Below are positions 25,887-34,524 of a stretch of DNA of 64,000 bases, piece after piece. The notes beneath the pieces were generated by a model that saw nothing but the letters and a program-made list of their open reading frames with translations, had not been told where the DNA came from and searched no databases. The position numbers and the translations under genes were made by a program. Position 1 is the stretch's first letter, and every line of letters begins with the position of its first letter. Source of the stretch: Limnochordaceae bacterium (GTDB lineage Bacteria; Bacillota; Limnochordia; Limnochordales; DUMU01); NCBI GenBank assembly GCA_014896305.1, contig JADBKQ010000002.1, positions 1 through 64,000 on the forward strand, given 5' to 3'.

Positions 25887-26691
25887 CCTTGACCTCCCCT
25901 TCGATCGCCTGGTCGGTGAGGGAGGCCTCGCCGGGCGCCGCGACAGGCTGGCCACAATAGAGGGCTAACCGCTCCTGCAGGCGCATGCGGGACTCCCCCT
26001 GCTGAATCGCAAGCACGGCATCGGAGACCATGCGCTGGTACAAGTAGAGCTGCTCGCTGGCGGCCTTGATCTTTGCTCCCAGAGGTAACCAGATAATATT
26101 AGCCGAGCCCACTCCGTACAGGGTAGCGATGAAGGCCGTGGCGATCGCTCCCCCCAGCTTGTCCGGTTCGGACAGGTTGCCCAGGACGTGGACGAGGCCC
26201 AGCACCGTGCCGATGATGCCCATGGTTGGGGCGTACCCGCCGGCCGTTTGCAGGATCTGGATGCTGGCCGTGGTCCGTTCACGAAAAAGTTGCATGGCGG
26301 TGGCCAGGCTGGCGGAGAGGCGATCCGAGTCCGTCCCGTCGGCCAGCAAGGCGGTGGCCTGGCTCAGGAAAGGTTCTTTGGTCTTCTCCGCGTCGCCCTC
26401 GAGGGCCAGCACGCCCTGACGGCGGGCCACATCCGCCATTTGCAGCAAGCGCGTGGCCGTGGCCGGCAGGTCTGGCAGCCCCCAGCCGAAGGCGAGCCCC
26501 AGCAAGCTCGGCAGGCGTTTGAGCTCCTCCCACGTATGGCTCATGACGGTGACGCCCACGGTGCCGCCCAGTACTAACACCGCCGCCGACAGGTTGGCCA
26601 GCGCGGCCGCGTGTCCGCCCTCCAGGTAGACTGAGGCGAGCAACGCGGCCAGGGCCAAAAGAAAGCCACCCACACTTGATGCCAATAGCAT
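25864..26691 (-). CDS. motA: Flagellar motor stator protein MotA
   Basis: The 275-residue protein has the four-helix MotA/PomA layout: two N-terminal helices, a cytoplasmic loop of about 100 residues with charged rotor-contact residues, then GGYAPTMGIIGTVLGLVHVL and ATAFIATLYGVGSANIIWLP. The prolines that shape the ion channel are in these last two helices. ATG 26691 follows a GGGGGG site at about 7 bases. It overlaps motB by 23 bases. The pair is expressed from a flagellar-sigma promoter seen just upstream. Proton versus sodium use cannot be decided by eye. Confidence 0.93.
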   Translation of the reverse strand: MLLASSVGGFLLALAALLASVYLEGGHAAALANLSAAVLVLGGTVGVTVMSHTWEELKRLPSLLGLAFGWGLPDLPATATRLLQMADVARRQGVLALEGDAEKTKEPFLSQATALLADGTDSDRLSASLATAMQLFRERTTASIQILQTAGGYAPTMGIIGTVLGLVHVLGNLSEPDKLGGAIATAFIATLYGVGSANIIWLPLGAKIKAASEQLYLYQRMVSDAVLAIQQGESRMRLQERLALYCGQPVAAPGEASLTDQAIEGEVKDAHQQTA

Positions 26692-26721
26692 AGAGCAACC
26701 CCCCGCAGACTTCTCTTCAAG

Positions 26722-26749
26722 TTATCGGCGGGGGGAGCCAGGCAGGTTA
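26722..26749 (-). promoter_or_regulatory. Flagellar sigma factor (SigD/FliA-type) promoter of motAB
   Basis: The minus strand reads TAAC (26749-26746), 16 bases, then GCCGATAA (26729-26722). GCCGATAA is the exact -10 consensus of sigma-28 factors and TAAC is one base off the TAAA -35. It lies about 30 bases before motA. The match to known class 3 flagellar promoters and the gene it serves agree with each other. Confidence 0.75.
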
Positions 26750-26816
26750 TCCCGACGGCAAGGATGGCTGACAAGAACGGCTTGGGCTGAGCGGTAAAGT
26801 AAAGTAAGGTGGCCGC

Positions 26817-28232
26817 CTAACGGAAGGAACTGATTCGAGGTCGCTGCAACCTGGGCAGGTGGCGGTTGCCGGGGTGCCGTGGGCCCATCCAACCGACGAA
26901 GGCCAGTAAGGCCAGCAGGCCAAAGGCGATAGCTGGGTGTCCAAATAGGTACCCTGGCCACGTCAACCATTCCCAGCCACCGTTCAAGAGGGATGCCAGC
27001 CAGTGCCAGCTGGGGACAAAGCCAAGGCTGTCCGCCAAGGCAGTGGCCGTCCTCGGGAAGAGAAAGAGGGCGACAGCGGTGTAGAAGCCGGCGATGAGCG
27101 CATGGAGGAGGCGGGCCGCTTCGTACGGGCCCATCCGGATATCTGTGCCCTGAACGATGCTGGCTACCTGCCCGTGAACCGAAAGGCCGCTCCAGGCGAT
27201 GATGGCGCTGGCGATCACCAGACGGTCGAGTAGCGGGCTGGCCGTGGCTGCCGCCTGTGCAACCCCCACGTCCAGTTCGAGTAGCCCGGCGAGCACGGAG
27301 GAGGCCAGGTTCGGATCCAGTCCGAACAGGCGCAAGAGCACACCTACGGGCAAGGCGATCCAGACCAGAAGGCCACTGACTCGCAAAATCGCGGTGAGCA
27401 CAGAAAAGAAAATGATGAATCCGCCGATGCGCAGCATGGTGCTCATGGATTCCTGCACGGAGTCATTCAACAGTTGACCGAGGGAGCGCCCGTCTTCCAG
27501 CCGGGCACGGCGCATCTGGCGGACCGCCCGGCGCAGCCATCCGACCAGACCGCCGTCCCTCTCGGCGGCTGCGGACGCCGGCAACGGAAGGTGACGTTCC
27601 GGCGTTGCGGGGGCACCAGTCCTGCTGCCCGGTGCAGCCTCGGTGTCCGAGCGTCTGTAGTAGCGAAAGAGAACTCCCACCGTAAAGCTGGACAGATAGT
27701 GGACCGCCGCCAGCAACACCCCGATATCGGGGCGGCCAAACATACCGACGGCGACAGCCCCTAGCATGAACAGAGGATCGGCGGTGTTGGTGAAGGCCAG
27801 CAGTCGCTCCGCCTCGAGTTGGGTGCACAGGCGCAGGCGGCGAAAGCGGGCAGTGATCACCGCGTCCATCGGGTAGCCGGCTGCCAGCCCCATGGATAGC
27901 GCAAAAGCCCCCACCCCAGGGACGTTGAAGAGAGGCCGCATGACGGGCTCCAACAGGACGCCCAGAAAGTGCACGACCCCGAAGGCAAGAAAGAACTCCG
28001 ACAGGATGAAGAAGGGGAGCAGGGAGGGGAAGACCACATCCAGAAAGATCATTAGACCTTGGCGGGCTGCTTCCAGTCCATCCTTCGGGTAGAGCACGAG
28101 CAGCCCTGCTAGGAGTACAATAAGGCTCGCCATGCCAAGTTGGGGAAGGAAGAAATGCCATCGTCCGTTCTGTCGCCGCACCCGTGCGGGGGGCGAGTGA
28201 GGACGTTGGGGGACGGGTGGCCTGAGCGTCAT
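26817..28232 (-). CDS. ylbJ: Sporulation integral membrane protein YlbJ
   Basis: The 471-residue membrane protein has the YlbJ arrangement: eight or more helices in two nucleoside-recognition (gate) halves. The first half includes LDVVFPSLLPFFILSEFFL and MGLAAGYPMDAV; the second includes MLRIGGFIIFFSVLTAIL and ASAIIAWSGLSVHGQVASI. It is needed for normal spore cortex in Bacillus. About 35 basic/Pro-rich residues precede the first helix, and a 50-residue Ser/Ala/Arg loop separates the halves. ATG 28232 follows AAAGGAGGGG at about 12 bases. It is divergent from the ktrB-like gene with about 100 bases between. Confidence 0.88.
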   Translation of the reverse strand: MTLRPPVPQRPHSPPARVRRQNGRWHFFLPQLGMASLIVLLAGLLVLYPKDGLEAARQGLMIFLDVVFPSLLPFFILSEFFLAFGVVHFLGVLLEPVMRPLFNVPGVGAFALSMGLAAGYPMDAVITARFRRLRLCTQLEAERLLAFTNTADPLFMLGAVAVGMFGRPDIGVLLAAVHYLSSFTVGVLFRYYRRSDTEAAPGSRTGAPATPERHLPLPASAAAERDGGLVGWLRRAVRQMRRARLEDGRSLGQLLNDSVQESMSTMLRIGGFIIFFSVLTAILRVSGLLVWIALPVGVLLRLFGLDPNLASSVLAGLLELDVGVAQAAATASPLLDRLVIASAIIAWSGLSVHGQVASIVQGTDIRMGPYEAARLLHALIAGFYTAVALFLFPRTATALADSLGFVPSWHWLASLLNGGWEWLTWPGYLFGHPAIAFGLLALLAFVGWMGPRHPGNRHLPRLQRPRISSFR

Positions 28233-28334
28233 AGGGTGATGAGCCCCTCCTTTGTCGTGCCAGAGGAATCCCTATGCGAGCAAGATCGGGGAAAGACGTG
28301 GGGGCGAATGGGTACGAACGGGCGAGAGCAGGGA

Positions 28335-29738
28335 ATGGAGTCGACCCGGTCATCGCCGGGAATGACCTTTTTGCGCTGGGTCAGCGGCCTGAGATGGCAC
28401 GGCCTGCATTGGACGCCGGCCCGCGTGATCACTCTGGTTTTTGCAGCGATGATCCTGTCGGGCGCGATCGTCTTGCGGTTGCCCGTCGCTGGCCGGGGGG
28501 ACCAGCCCGTCTCCTTTTTGACCGCGTTGTTTACGTCGACCTCAGCGGTCTGCGTGACCGGGCTGGTCGTCGTCGACACAGGTACGCGCTACTCCACTTT
28601 CGGGCATTTCGTCATCGGTCTGTTGATCCAGATGGGGGGACTCGGGATCACCAGCGCGGCCAGCATAGCGCTGCTGATGGGCCGCCGTATTACGCTGCGA
28701 GAACGGATCCTGCTGCGTGAGTCCCTCAACCAGGAAACGTTGCAGGGCATTGTCCGGCTGACCCGCAACATTCTGTTGATTACGTTTGGCGTAGAGCTAA
28801 CCGGCGCACTCCTGCTGGCCATGCGCTTCGTGCCGCTGTGGGGATGGAGGGCTGGCATCGGCCGCGCCCTCTTCCATTCCGTCTCAGCCTTCAACAACGC
28901 GGGACTGGACCTGTTCGGCGGCTTCCGCAGCTTGACCATCTTCGCGCGAGACCCCTTCGTCCTGTTGGTCATCGCCTCATTGCTCATCGTGGGGGGAATT
29001 GGGTTCCCGGTCATCCTCGATGTGTGGCACTGGGTCCGCCGGAGGCGGGAGGGTGCCCATCTGAACTTGCATTCCTTCACCGCCTTGACAGTGACGGCTG
29101 GTTTGTTGCTGGGGGGCACGGTAGCCATTTTGCTGATGGAGTGGAACAACCCGGCCACCCTGGGATCGCTGCCCTGGAGTGGACGGGTCCTCAACGCGTT
29201 CTTTCAGGCTGCTACCCCCCGCACGGCGGGGTTCAACTCGGTCCTGATTGGCAGTCTGCACCAGGGCACGCTGCTCTTGATCATCATCCTAATGTACATC
29301 GGTGCCTCCCCAGCCTCCACCGGAGGCGGTATCAAGACGACCACCTGGGCCGCAGTGAGCCTGGGTATCTGGTCCACGATTCGTGGCCACTCCGATGTGA
29401 ACGTGCGCGGCCGTCGCCTGGAGGTTGGCCTGTGGGAACGGGCCGCGACCCTGGCGGTCCTGGCCCTGGGCTGGGTCGTGGTGGTTACCGGAGTGCTGAC
29501 CTTTACTGAGCATGATCGCTTCACCCTGCTGCAGCTCCTGTTCGAGACCACCTCCGCCTTTGGCACGGTAGGGCTCTCCACGGGGATCACCCCCGAGTTG
29601 AGCCCCGCAGGGCAGCTGCTGATCATCCTCACGATGTTCTTCGGCCGGGTGGGGCCTCTGACGGTCGCTACGGCGCTGGCGGCCCGCATGCGGCAGGCGG
29701 ACATTCGCTACCCGGAGGACCGCGTGCTCATCGGCTAA
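28335..29738 (+). CDS. Potassium uptake channel subunit, TrkH/KtrB family
   Basis: The 467-residue protein has the four-repeat fold of KtrB/TrkH potassium translocators. The selectivity-filter glycines are in TSTSAVCVTGLVVVDT, SAFNNAGLDLF, AATPRTAGFNSV and TSAFGTVGLSTGIT. The characteristic intramembrane-loop region GASPASTGGGIKTTT is present. It works with a cytosolic RCK protein (KtrA/KtrC or TrkA), which is not encoded nearby. The start is uncertain. ATG 28335 has GAGAGCAGGGA just upstream, and ATG 28362, 28308 and 28239 are in frame. The 5' region overlaps the promoter zone of ylbJ. Size favours KtrB over the longer TrkH. Confidence 0.9.
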   Translation: MESTRSSPGMTFLRWVSGLRWHGLHWTPARVITLVFAAMILSGAIVLRLPVAGRGDQPVSFLTALFTSTSAVCVTGLVVVDTGTRYSTFGHFVIGLLIQMGGLGITSAASIALLMGRRITLRERILLRESLNQETLQGIVRLTRNILLITFGVELTGALLLAMRFVPLWGWRAGIGRALFHSVSAFNNAGLDLFGGFRSLTIFARDPFVLLVIASLLIVGGIGFPVILDVWHWVRRRREGAHLNLHSFTALTVTAGLLLGGTVAILLMEWNNPATLGSLPWSGRVLNAFFQAATPRTAGFNSVLIGSLHQGTLLLIIILMYIGASPASTGGGIKTTTWAAVSLGIWSTIRGHSDVNVRGRRLEVGLWERAATLAVLALGWVVVVTGVLTFTEHDRFTLLQLLFETTSAFGTVGLSTGITPELSPAGQLLIILTMFFGRVGPLTVATALAARMRQADIRYPEDRVLIG

Positions 29739-29757
29739 TTCTTGCCTGGGGTGCGAA

Positions 29758-30579
29758 TCAGCCAACCCAGCGGGTGAGCCAGGCGGCCAACCGGTCCAGT
29801 TGGCCCGAGCCGACGAGGTAGCCCATGATGATCAAGACGACTGCGGTCAGCCGCTGCCCCCAGACGCCTGCCGCTTCGCCCCAGGCCCGCCACCAGGAAC
29901 GGCGGGTGGCCGGGCGGGTCAGCCGGGGCAAGAGGGCGGCCAGGATTAGAAAAGGTAGAGCAAACCCCAGGGAAAAAATGGCCAATAGGAAGATGCCCTG
30001 AGCGAGAGTGGCTGTCGTCGCAGCGTACGCCAGAATGGCGGTGAGCACCGGACCCAGGCAGGGTGTCCAGCCGATGCTGAACGATGCTCCCAGAAAGATG
30101 GATGCCAGCCATTGTCCCCGGTCCTTCTGCCCCCAACGGTTCAGAAAGGGACGCCATTCGGCCCACAGGCCGGCACCACCCTGGCCTTGCCAGGGAAAAG
30201 AGAGAAGCAGCAGGGCCAACCCGGCCAGGCCGATGAGGATGCCGGCGGCACGCCGCAATAGTGGCTGCCACGTGAAAAGCCATTGTCCAACGGCGGAGGC
30301 CGACGCGCCCAACGCAATGAAGACGAGTGAGAAACCCAGGATGAAGCCGAGGGCCCTTGACCAGAGGGCGGGCGGTCTCGCCGTCGATGAAGCTGAGGTT
30401 GAGCTGGCCCCAGCCCCCCCTGTTGCTGCAGGGGTGAGGGGGCGCGGGGTGCGGACGCTGCCGGCCAGATAAGCAAGGTACGCCGGGTAAAGAGGCCAAA
30501 CACAGGGCGAGAAGAAGAAGGTCAAACCGGCCAGGAAGGCGACACCGGCGCCAACGGACGATAGTGCAGTCGGTTCCAC
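29758..30579 (-). CDS. ccdA: Cytochrome c biogenesis/thiol transport protein CcdA
   Basis: CcdA carries electrons from cytosolic thioredoxin across the membrane to extracytoplasmic thiol proteins. The 273-residue protein has six or more helices with the two reactive cysteines in FFSPCVWPLYPAYL (C26) and GWTPCLGPVLTAIL. A hydrophilic loop of about 30 residues rich in Ala/Ser/Thr follows the first helix. GTG 30579 is preceded by AGGAGGG at 7 bases. In Bacillus, ccdA also supports spore cortex synthesis and cytochrome c maturation. It stands alone here, but its promoter has a striking repressor-type inverted repeat. It ends 19 bases from the converging ktrB-like gene. Confidence 0.9.
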   Translation of the reverse strand: MEPTALSSVGAGVAFLAGLTFFFSPCVWPLYPAYLAYLAGSVRTPRPLTPAATGGAGASSTSASSTARPPALWSRALGFILGFSLVFIALGASASAVGQWLFTWQPLLRRAAGILIGLAGLALLLLSFPWQGQGGAGLWAEWRPFLNRWGQKDRGQWLASIFLGASFSIGWTPCLGPVLTAILAYAATTATLAQGIFLLAIFSLGFALPFLILAALLPRLTRPATRRSWWRAWGEAAGVWGQRLTAVVLIIMGYLVGSGQLDRLAAWLTRWVG

Positions 30580-30611
30580 TGAGAATCCCTCCTAGCGAGT
30601 GGCCGGGACCA

Positions 30612-30627
30612 ATACCCGGAGGGGTAT
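30612..30627. promoter_or_regulatory. CsoR/CstR-like operator at the ccdA transcription start
   Basis: The perfect inverted repeat ATACCC-GGAG-GGGTAT lies about 30-50 bases upstream of ccdA. It begins 8 bases downstream of its -10 element, where the transcript should start. G/C tracts flanked by ATA/TAT are typical of operators of the CsoR/RcnR/CstR repressor family, which sense copper or persulfide. The repressor gene is not in this window. Confidence 0.5.
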
Positions 30628-30635
30628 GATGTCTC

Positions 30636-30665
30636 AGTATACCGGTTTTCCGCGTTCGGGGGCAA
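30636..30665 (-). promoter_or_regulatory. Sigma-A-type promoter of ccdA
   Basis: The minus strand reads TTGCCC (30665-30660), an 18-base spacer and TATACT (30641-30636). The transcription start would fall within or next to the inverted repeat at 30612-30627, giving a simple repressible arrangement. Confidence 0.55.
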
Positions 30666-30823
30666 CGGCTCATACTGGTTTATGGTGGTACAAACAGTAG
30701 CTTTACCCGATGGTACTGTCTAGTGACTACCTTGTATGCTGACGCCGGGCGCGATAAGATCAGGCGAAGTTCCATAACCGGTTGCTGCTGTCGTGTTGGC
30801 ATCGAGCCAGCAGAGGGACGCGG

Positions 30824-30829
30824 TATAAT
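30824..30829 (+). promoter_or_regulatory. -10 element before the ABC exporter genes
   Basis: TATAAT lies 31 bases before the GTG start of the first exporter gene. The best -35 candidate, TTGGCA at 30796-30801, is 22 bases away, which is too far for a standard promoter. No TGn extension is present. Confidence 0.35.
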
Positions 30830-30859
30830 CGAGCCGACGGCCGGGGGGGAAAGACGAGC

Positions 30860-32728
30860 GTGCACTCGTGGCGGGCAATCTATCGCTTTGTACGACCATA
30901 CCAGGCGTACCTGTGGGCTGCCCTGGCGATGCTCTTCGGCACGACCGGGTTAGGCTTGGCTGGCCCATACATCCAGCGGCAGATCATCGACCAGGCCATT
31001 TTAGGGGGGCAGCGGGAACGCCTGGCGCCCCTGTTGGTCGCCCTGATACTCGCCAGCCTGGGCCGGGGCCTTTTTCTCTATTTGCGAGGGTATTTCCAGG
31101 AGCGGGTGGGCCAGCAGGTCGCCTTTGATCTGCGGGGAGCTTTGTACGATCACCTCCAGCATCTCACCCCAGCTTATTACGCCCGGACATATACGGGCGA
31201 GATCATGAGCCGGGTGACCGGGGATGTGGAGCGCTTGCGCCAGTTCGTTACCAGTGGAGCCGTGGACCTGCTCAACTCCGTGCTCACCTTCTTACTGGTA
31301 ACAGTGGTTTTGTTTCGTATGAACGTCCCCTTGACGCTGCTTTCCTTGAGCGTCTCTCCTTTGCTGGGCTGGGTAGTCCTGCGCTTCGATCGAACCATCC
31401 GACCGGCCTGGCGCAGCATCGAGCGGCAAGCCGGGGCTTTGTCTACCACCATTCAGGAGAGCCTGTCGGGAGTACGGGTGGTGAAGGCCTTTGCCCGTGA
31501 GCCGTTCGAAGTAGAACGTTTTCGCCGCGAGAGTCAGGAGTTCGCGCAAACTCAGATTCAGGCCAGCCGGATCTGGGCACATTCTTTTCCCCAGATCGAC
31601 TTTCTCTCCGGTCTCAGTTGGGTGCTATTGATTGGCGTCGGCGGCTGGCAGGTGTCTGCGGGGCGCTTGACCGTCGGGGAATTGGTTGCATTCAACGGTT
31701 ACCTGTGGAGCCTGATCTGGCCGGTGCGAAACCTGGGATGGTTGATCAACCTGTTTGAACAGTCCCGTACGGCTTCCGACCGTATCATGGAGATTCTTGA
31801 CGCCCCGGTGGACATTCAATCGCCTGCCCACCCTGTTCACCTGCAGATCCAGGGGAGGGTCTGCTTCGAGGATGTGTCGTTTTCGTACGACGGACCTGCC
31901 ACTGCTGTCTGGGAGGCCGGCTCGACCGGGGCCGTTTTGAACGGCGGTGGGCAGCGGGGCAGAAGGAGCGGGACGTTGCACCATTTCTCGCTGACCGTAG
32001 AGCCAGGACAACGGGTGGCCATCGTGGGGCCCACGGGTTGTGGCAAAAGCACGGTCATCAACCTGTTGCTCCGTTTGTATGACCCGAGCGAGGGACGGAT
32101 CACGGTCGACGGAGTCGACCTGCGACAACTGGACTTGACGGAGTATCGGCGTCAGATCGGTGTGGTGGCGCAGGAGACCTTCCTGTTCTCCACCAGTGTA
32201 CGGGAGAACATTGCCTTTGGACGACCGAACGCGACGGAAGAGGAGGTCCGCCAGGCGGCCCGTGCCGCCCAGGCAGACGCCTTCATAGAGGCCTTGCCCC
32301 ACGGCTACGAGACGGTCGTGGGCGAACGGGGAGTGGGCCTGTCCGGCGGAGAGCGACAACGAGTCGCACTGGCCCGGGCGATCCTGGTCAACCCGCGAAT
32401 CCTGATTCTGGATGATCCGACCAGCAGTGTCGATGCGGAGACAGAGGAAGCGATTCAGGAGGTCCTCAAGCGGTTCCAGGAGGGACGGACCACGTTCATC
32501 GTTGCTCAGCGGGTCACCACGATCATGGACGCCGACTGGATCGTTGTGCTGGATCAGGGGCGGATCGTGCAGCAGGGCCGCCATCCGGAGCTGATGGCTC
32601 AACCTGGGGTTTACCGGCAGCTGTTCGCCGGGCAGTTGGGGTTACCCGCGCAGCCGCGACCCCAGGAGCAAGGACCCGCGGCTACGCTACAACCAGGGCC
32701 TGCGGGGGAGGTTTGCTCATGCCGGTAG
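30860..32728 (+). CDS. ABC exporter half-transporter with degenerate Walker B (first subunit)
   Basis: A 622-residue type IV ABC exporter half has six membrane helices (about 1-320) and one ATPase domain. Walker A is GPTGCGKST and the signature is LSGGERQRVALARAIL. Walker B ends LILDDPTSSVD, with Asp in place of the catalytic Glu. An unusual insertion of about 30 residues (Gly/Arg-rich) lies between the first ATPase strands and FSLTVEPGQRVAIVG. GTG 30860 has GGGGGGGAAAG about 6-7 bases upstream. The overlapping downstream gene encodes a partner with the opposite defects, as in YheI/YheH or TM287/288 heterodimers. Multidrug or lipid export is likely; the substrate is unknown. Confidence 0.9.
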   Translation: MHSWRAIYRFVRPYQAYLWAALAMLFGTTGLGLAGPYIQRQIIDQAILGGQRERLAPLLVALILASLGRGLFLYLRGYFQERVGQQVAFDLRGALYDHLQHLTPAYYARTYTGEIMSRVTGDVERLRQFVTSGAVDLLNSVLTFLLVTVVLFRMNVPLTLLSLSVSPLLGWVVLRFDRTIRPAWRSIERQAGALSTTIQESLSGVRVVKAFAREPFEVERFRRESQEFAQTQIQASRIWAHSFPQIDFLSGLSWVLLIGVGGWQVSAGRLTVGELVAFNGYLWSLIWPVRNLGWLINLFEQSRTASDRIMEILDAPVDIQSPAHPVHLQIQGRVCFEDVSFSYDGPATAVWEAGSTGAVLNGGGQRGRRSGTLHHFSLTVEPGQRVAIVGPTGCGKSTVINLLLRLYDPSEGRITVDGVDLRQLDLTEYRRQIGVVAQETFLFSTSVRENIAFGRPNATEEEVRQAARAAQADAFIEALPHGYETVVGERGVGLSGGERQRVALARAILVNPRILILDDPTSSVDAETEEAIQEVLKRFQEGRTTFIVAQRVTTIMDADWIVVLDQGRIVQQGRHPELMAQPGVYRQLFAGQLGLPAQPRPQEQGPAATLQPGPAGEVCSCR

Positions 32729-34524
32729 GTCGGCTGGAAGAAGAAGAGAAGTTTGCTGCCGATTTCAACCCGGAGTATCTGCGCCGTCTTCTGCAGTATG
32801 CACGTCCGCATCAGCGGCGTCTTTTGATCATCCTCGGCTTTATGCTGATCAACGCCGCCGTCGGCCTGACCACGCCCTACCTGATGGGGCGGGCCATCGA
32901 CACGTATATTGCTCAGCACGACATGGTGGGATTGGCGATGCTGACCGCTGGTTACCTGGCGGTCAACCTCGTGGGCTGGTGGGCGTCGACCCAGCGGACG
33001 TTACGCATGTCCCAGGTCGGGCAGGAGATCCTGCACGCGTTGCGTATGGACCTTTTCACCCATATCCATACGCTGGGCTTCGACTTTTTCGATGGGCGGC
33101 CGGTGGGCAAGATCCTGACCCGCCTCACGAACGACGTCAATGTGCTCAACGATCTTTTGACCAACGGCCTGCTCAACTTGCTGGTGGAGACGTTCAACCT
33201 AGTGGCTATCGTCATCCTGCTGCTGGCATTGCAGGTGCCCCTGGCCCTGGTCTCCTTCAGCGTCGTACCGGCGCTGGTAATGCTCGCCTTCTGGCTGCGG
33301 CCCCGCATCCGGGATGCCTATCGTTGGGTTCGCACCCGCCTGTCGATTCTCAACGCCTCCCTGCACGAAGGGATTGCCGGCGTCCGCGTCTGCCAGGCGT
33401 TTGCCCGGGAGGCGGAGAACCTGCGCCGGTTCCAACAGCTCAACCAGATCAACTACGCTGCCAACATGCAGGCAGCCCGGCTCAACCTTCTATTTGGTCC
33501 GCTCGTGGAGTTGACCGGGACGGTGGGTACGGTGGCTGTTCTTCTGTACGGTGCGAGATTGATGGCCCAAGGCCGATTGACCATCGGACTGCTGGTGGCC
33601 TTCCTGGGATATTTGGGACGGTTTTGGGGACCGGTGAGTACCCTGAGCAACTTTTACAATCAGCTGCAATCCGCCATGGCCTCCGCCGAGCGAGTCTTTG
33701 AGATTCTGGATTACCCACCTCAAGTGGTCAGCCAGCCGGGCGCTCCTGCCTTGCCTTCCATCCGGGGCGAGGTCCACTTCGACCACGTCACCTTTGGCTA
33801 CGAGCCGGGCCGCCCCGTTTTGCAGGACTTCGACCTCCATGTGCAGCCCGGAGAGATGGTGGCGCTAGTGGGGCCGACGGGGGCGGGCAAGAGCAGCATC
33901 ATCAGCTTGATCAGCCGCTTTTACGACCCATGGGAGGGAGCGGTTCGAATCGACGGCCACGACCTGCGAGAGGTGTCCCTGGAGTCGGTGCGCAGCCAGG
34001 TGGGAGTCGTGTTGCAAGAGACGTTCATCTTCTCGGGTACCATTTTGGAGAACGTCCGGTACGGACGGCTCGACGCCACCCGGGAGGAGGTCGAGGAGGC
34101 AGCCCGTCAGGCCAACGCCCACGAGTTCATTGAACGGCTACCGGCCGGCTACGACACCGTTTTGTCGGAACGGGGCGTCAACCTTTCGCTGGGCCAGCGC
34201 CAGCTGCTCGCCTTCGCCCGGGCTATCCTGGCCAATCCCCGGGTGCTGGTCTTGGATGAGGCGACGGCCTACATCGATTCGCAGACCGAGCGCCTGATCC
34301 AGGAGGCGTTGCAGCGGCTCCTGGCCGGCCGCACGTCGTTTGTGGTAGCCCACCGGCTCTCCACCATTCAAAGAGCTGATCGGATCGTGGTGATTGACCA
34401 TGGCCGTATCGTGGAGATGGGGCGGCACGACGAACTGCTGGCCCGCCCGGACAGCAAGTACCGGCAGCTGTACGAGGCACAGACCCGAGTGGCTCGTTCA
34501 CTGGTGGGTGAACAGGCGTCGTGA
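32719..34524 (+). CDS. ABC exporter half-transporter with degenerate signature (second subunit)
   Basis: The 601-residue partner has six membrane helices, Walker A GPTGAGKSS, signature LSLGQRQLLAFARAIL (Leu in place of the Gly of LSGGQ) and an intact Walker B, VLVLDEATAYID, with the catalytic Glu. Combined with the first subunit, one ATP site has both Walker Glu and LSGG (competent). The other has Asp and LSLG (degenerate). This is the pattern of asymmetric heterodimeric exporters. ATG 32719 follows GGGGGAGG at 7-8 bases and overlaps the first gene by 10 bases. Confidence 0.92.
   Translation: MPVGRLEEEEKFAADFNPEYLRRLLQYARPHQRRLLIILGFMLINAAVGLTTPYLMGRAIDTYIAQHDMVGLAMLTAGYLAVNLVGWWASTQRTLRMSQVGQEILHALRMDLFTHIHTLGFDFFDGRPVGKILTRLTNDVNVLNDLLTNGLLNLLVETFNLVAIVILLLALQVPLALVSFSVVPALVMLAFWLRPRIRDAYRWVRTRLSILNASLHEGIAGVRVCQAFAREAENLRRFQQLNQINYAANMQAARLNLLFGPLVELTGTVGTVAVLLYGARLMAQGRLTIGLLVAFLGYLGRFWGPVSTLSNFYNQLQSAMASAERVFEILDYPPQVVSQPGAPALPSIRGEVHFDHVTFGYEPGRPVLQDFDLHVQPGEMVALVGPTGAGKSSIISLISRFYDPWEGAVRIDGHDLREVSLESVRSQVGVVLQETFIFSGTILENVRYGRLDATREEVEEAARQANAHEFIERLPAGYDTVLSERGVNLSLGQRQLLAFARAILANPRVLVLDEATAYIDSQTERLIQEALQRLLAGRTSFVVAHRLSTIQRADRIVVIDHGRIVEMGRHDELLARPDSKYRQLYEAQTRVARSLVGEQAS

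Noticed and set aside
29735-30673. Second leftward frame of 312 codons over ccdA
   Set aside because: Out-of-frame shadow of ccdA with Arg/Pro/His-rich content; it also runs through the promoter and operator.
30796-30829. TTGGCA...TATAAT as a standard promoter of the ABC exporter genes
   Set aside because: Spacer is 22 bases; only the -10 was kept, with low confidence.
31625-32602. 325-codon leftward frame in the first ABC exporter gene
   Set aside because: Antisense of the ATPase domain; no recognisable domain.
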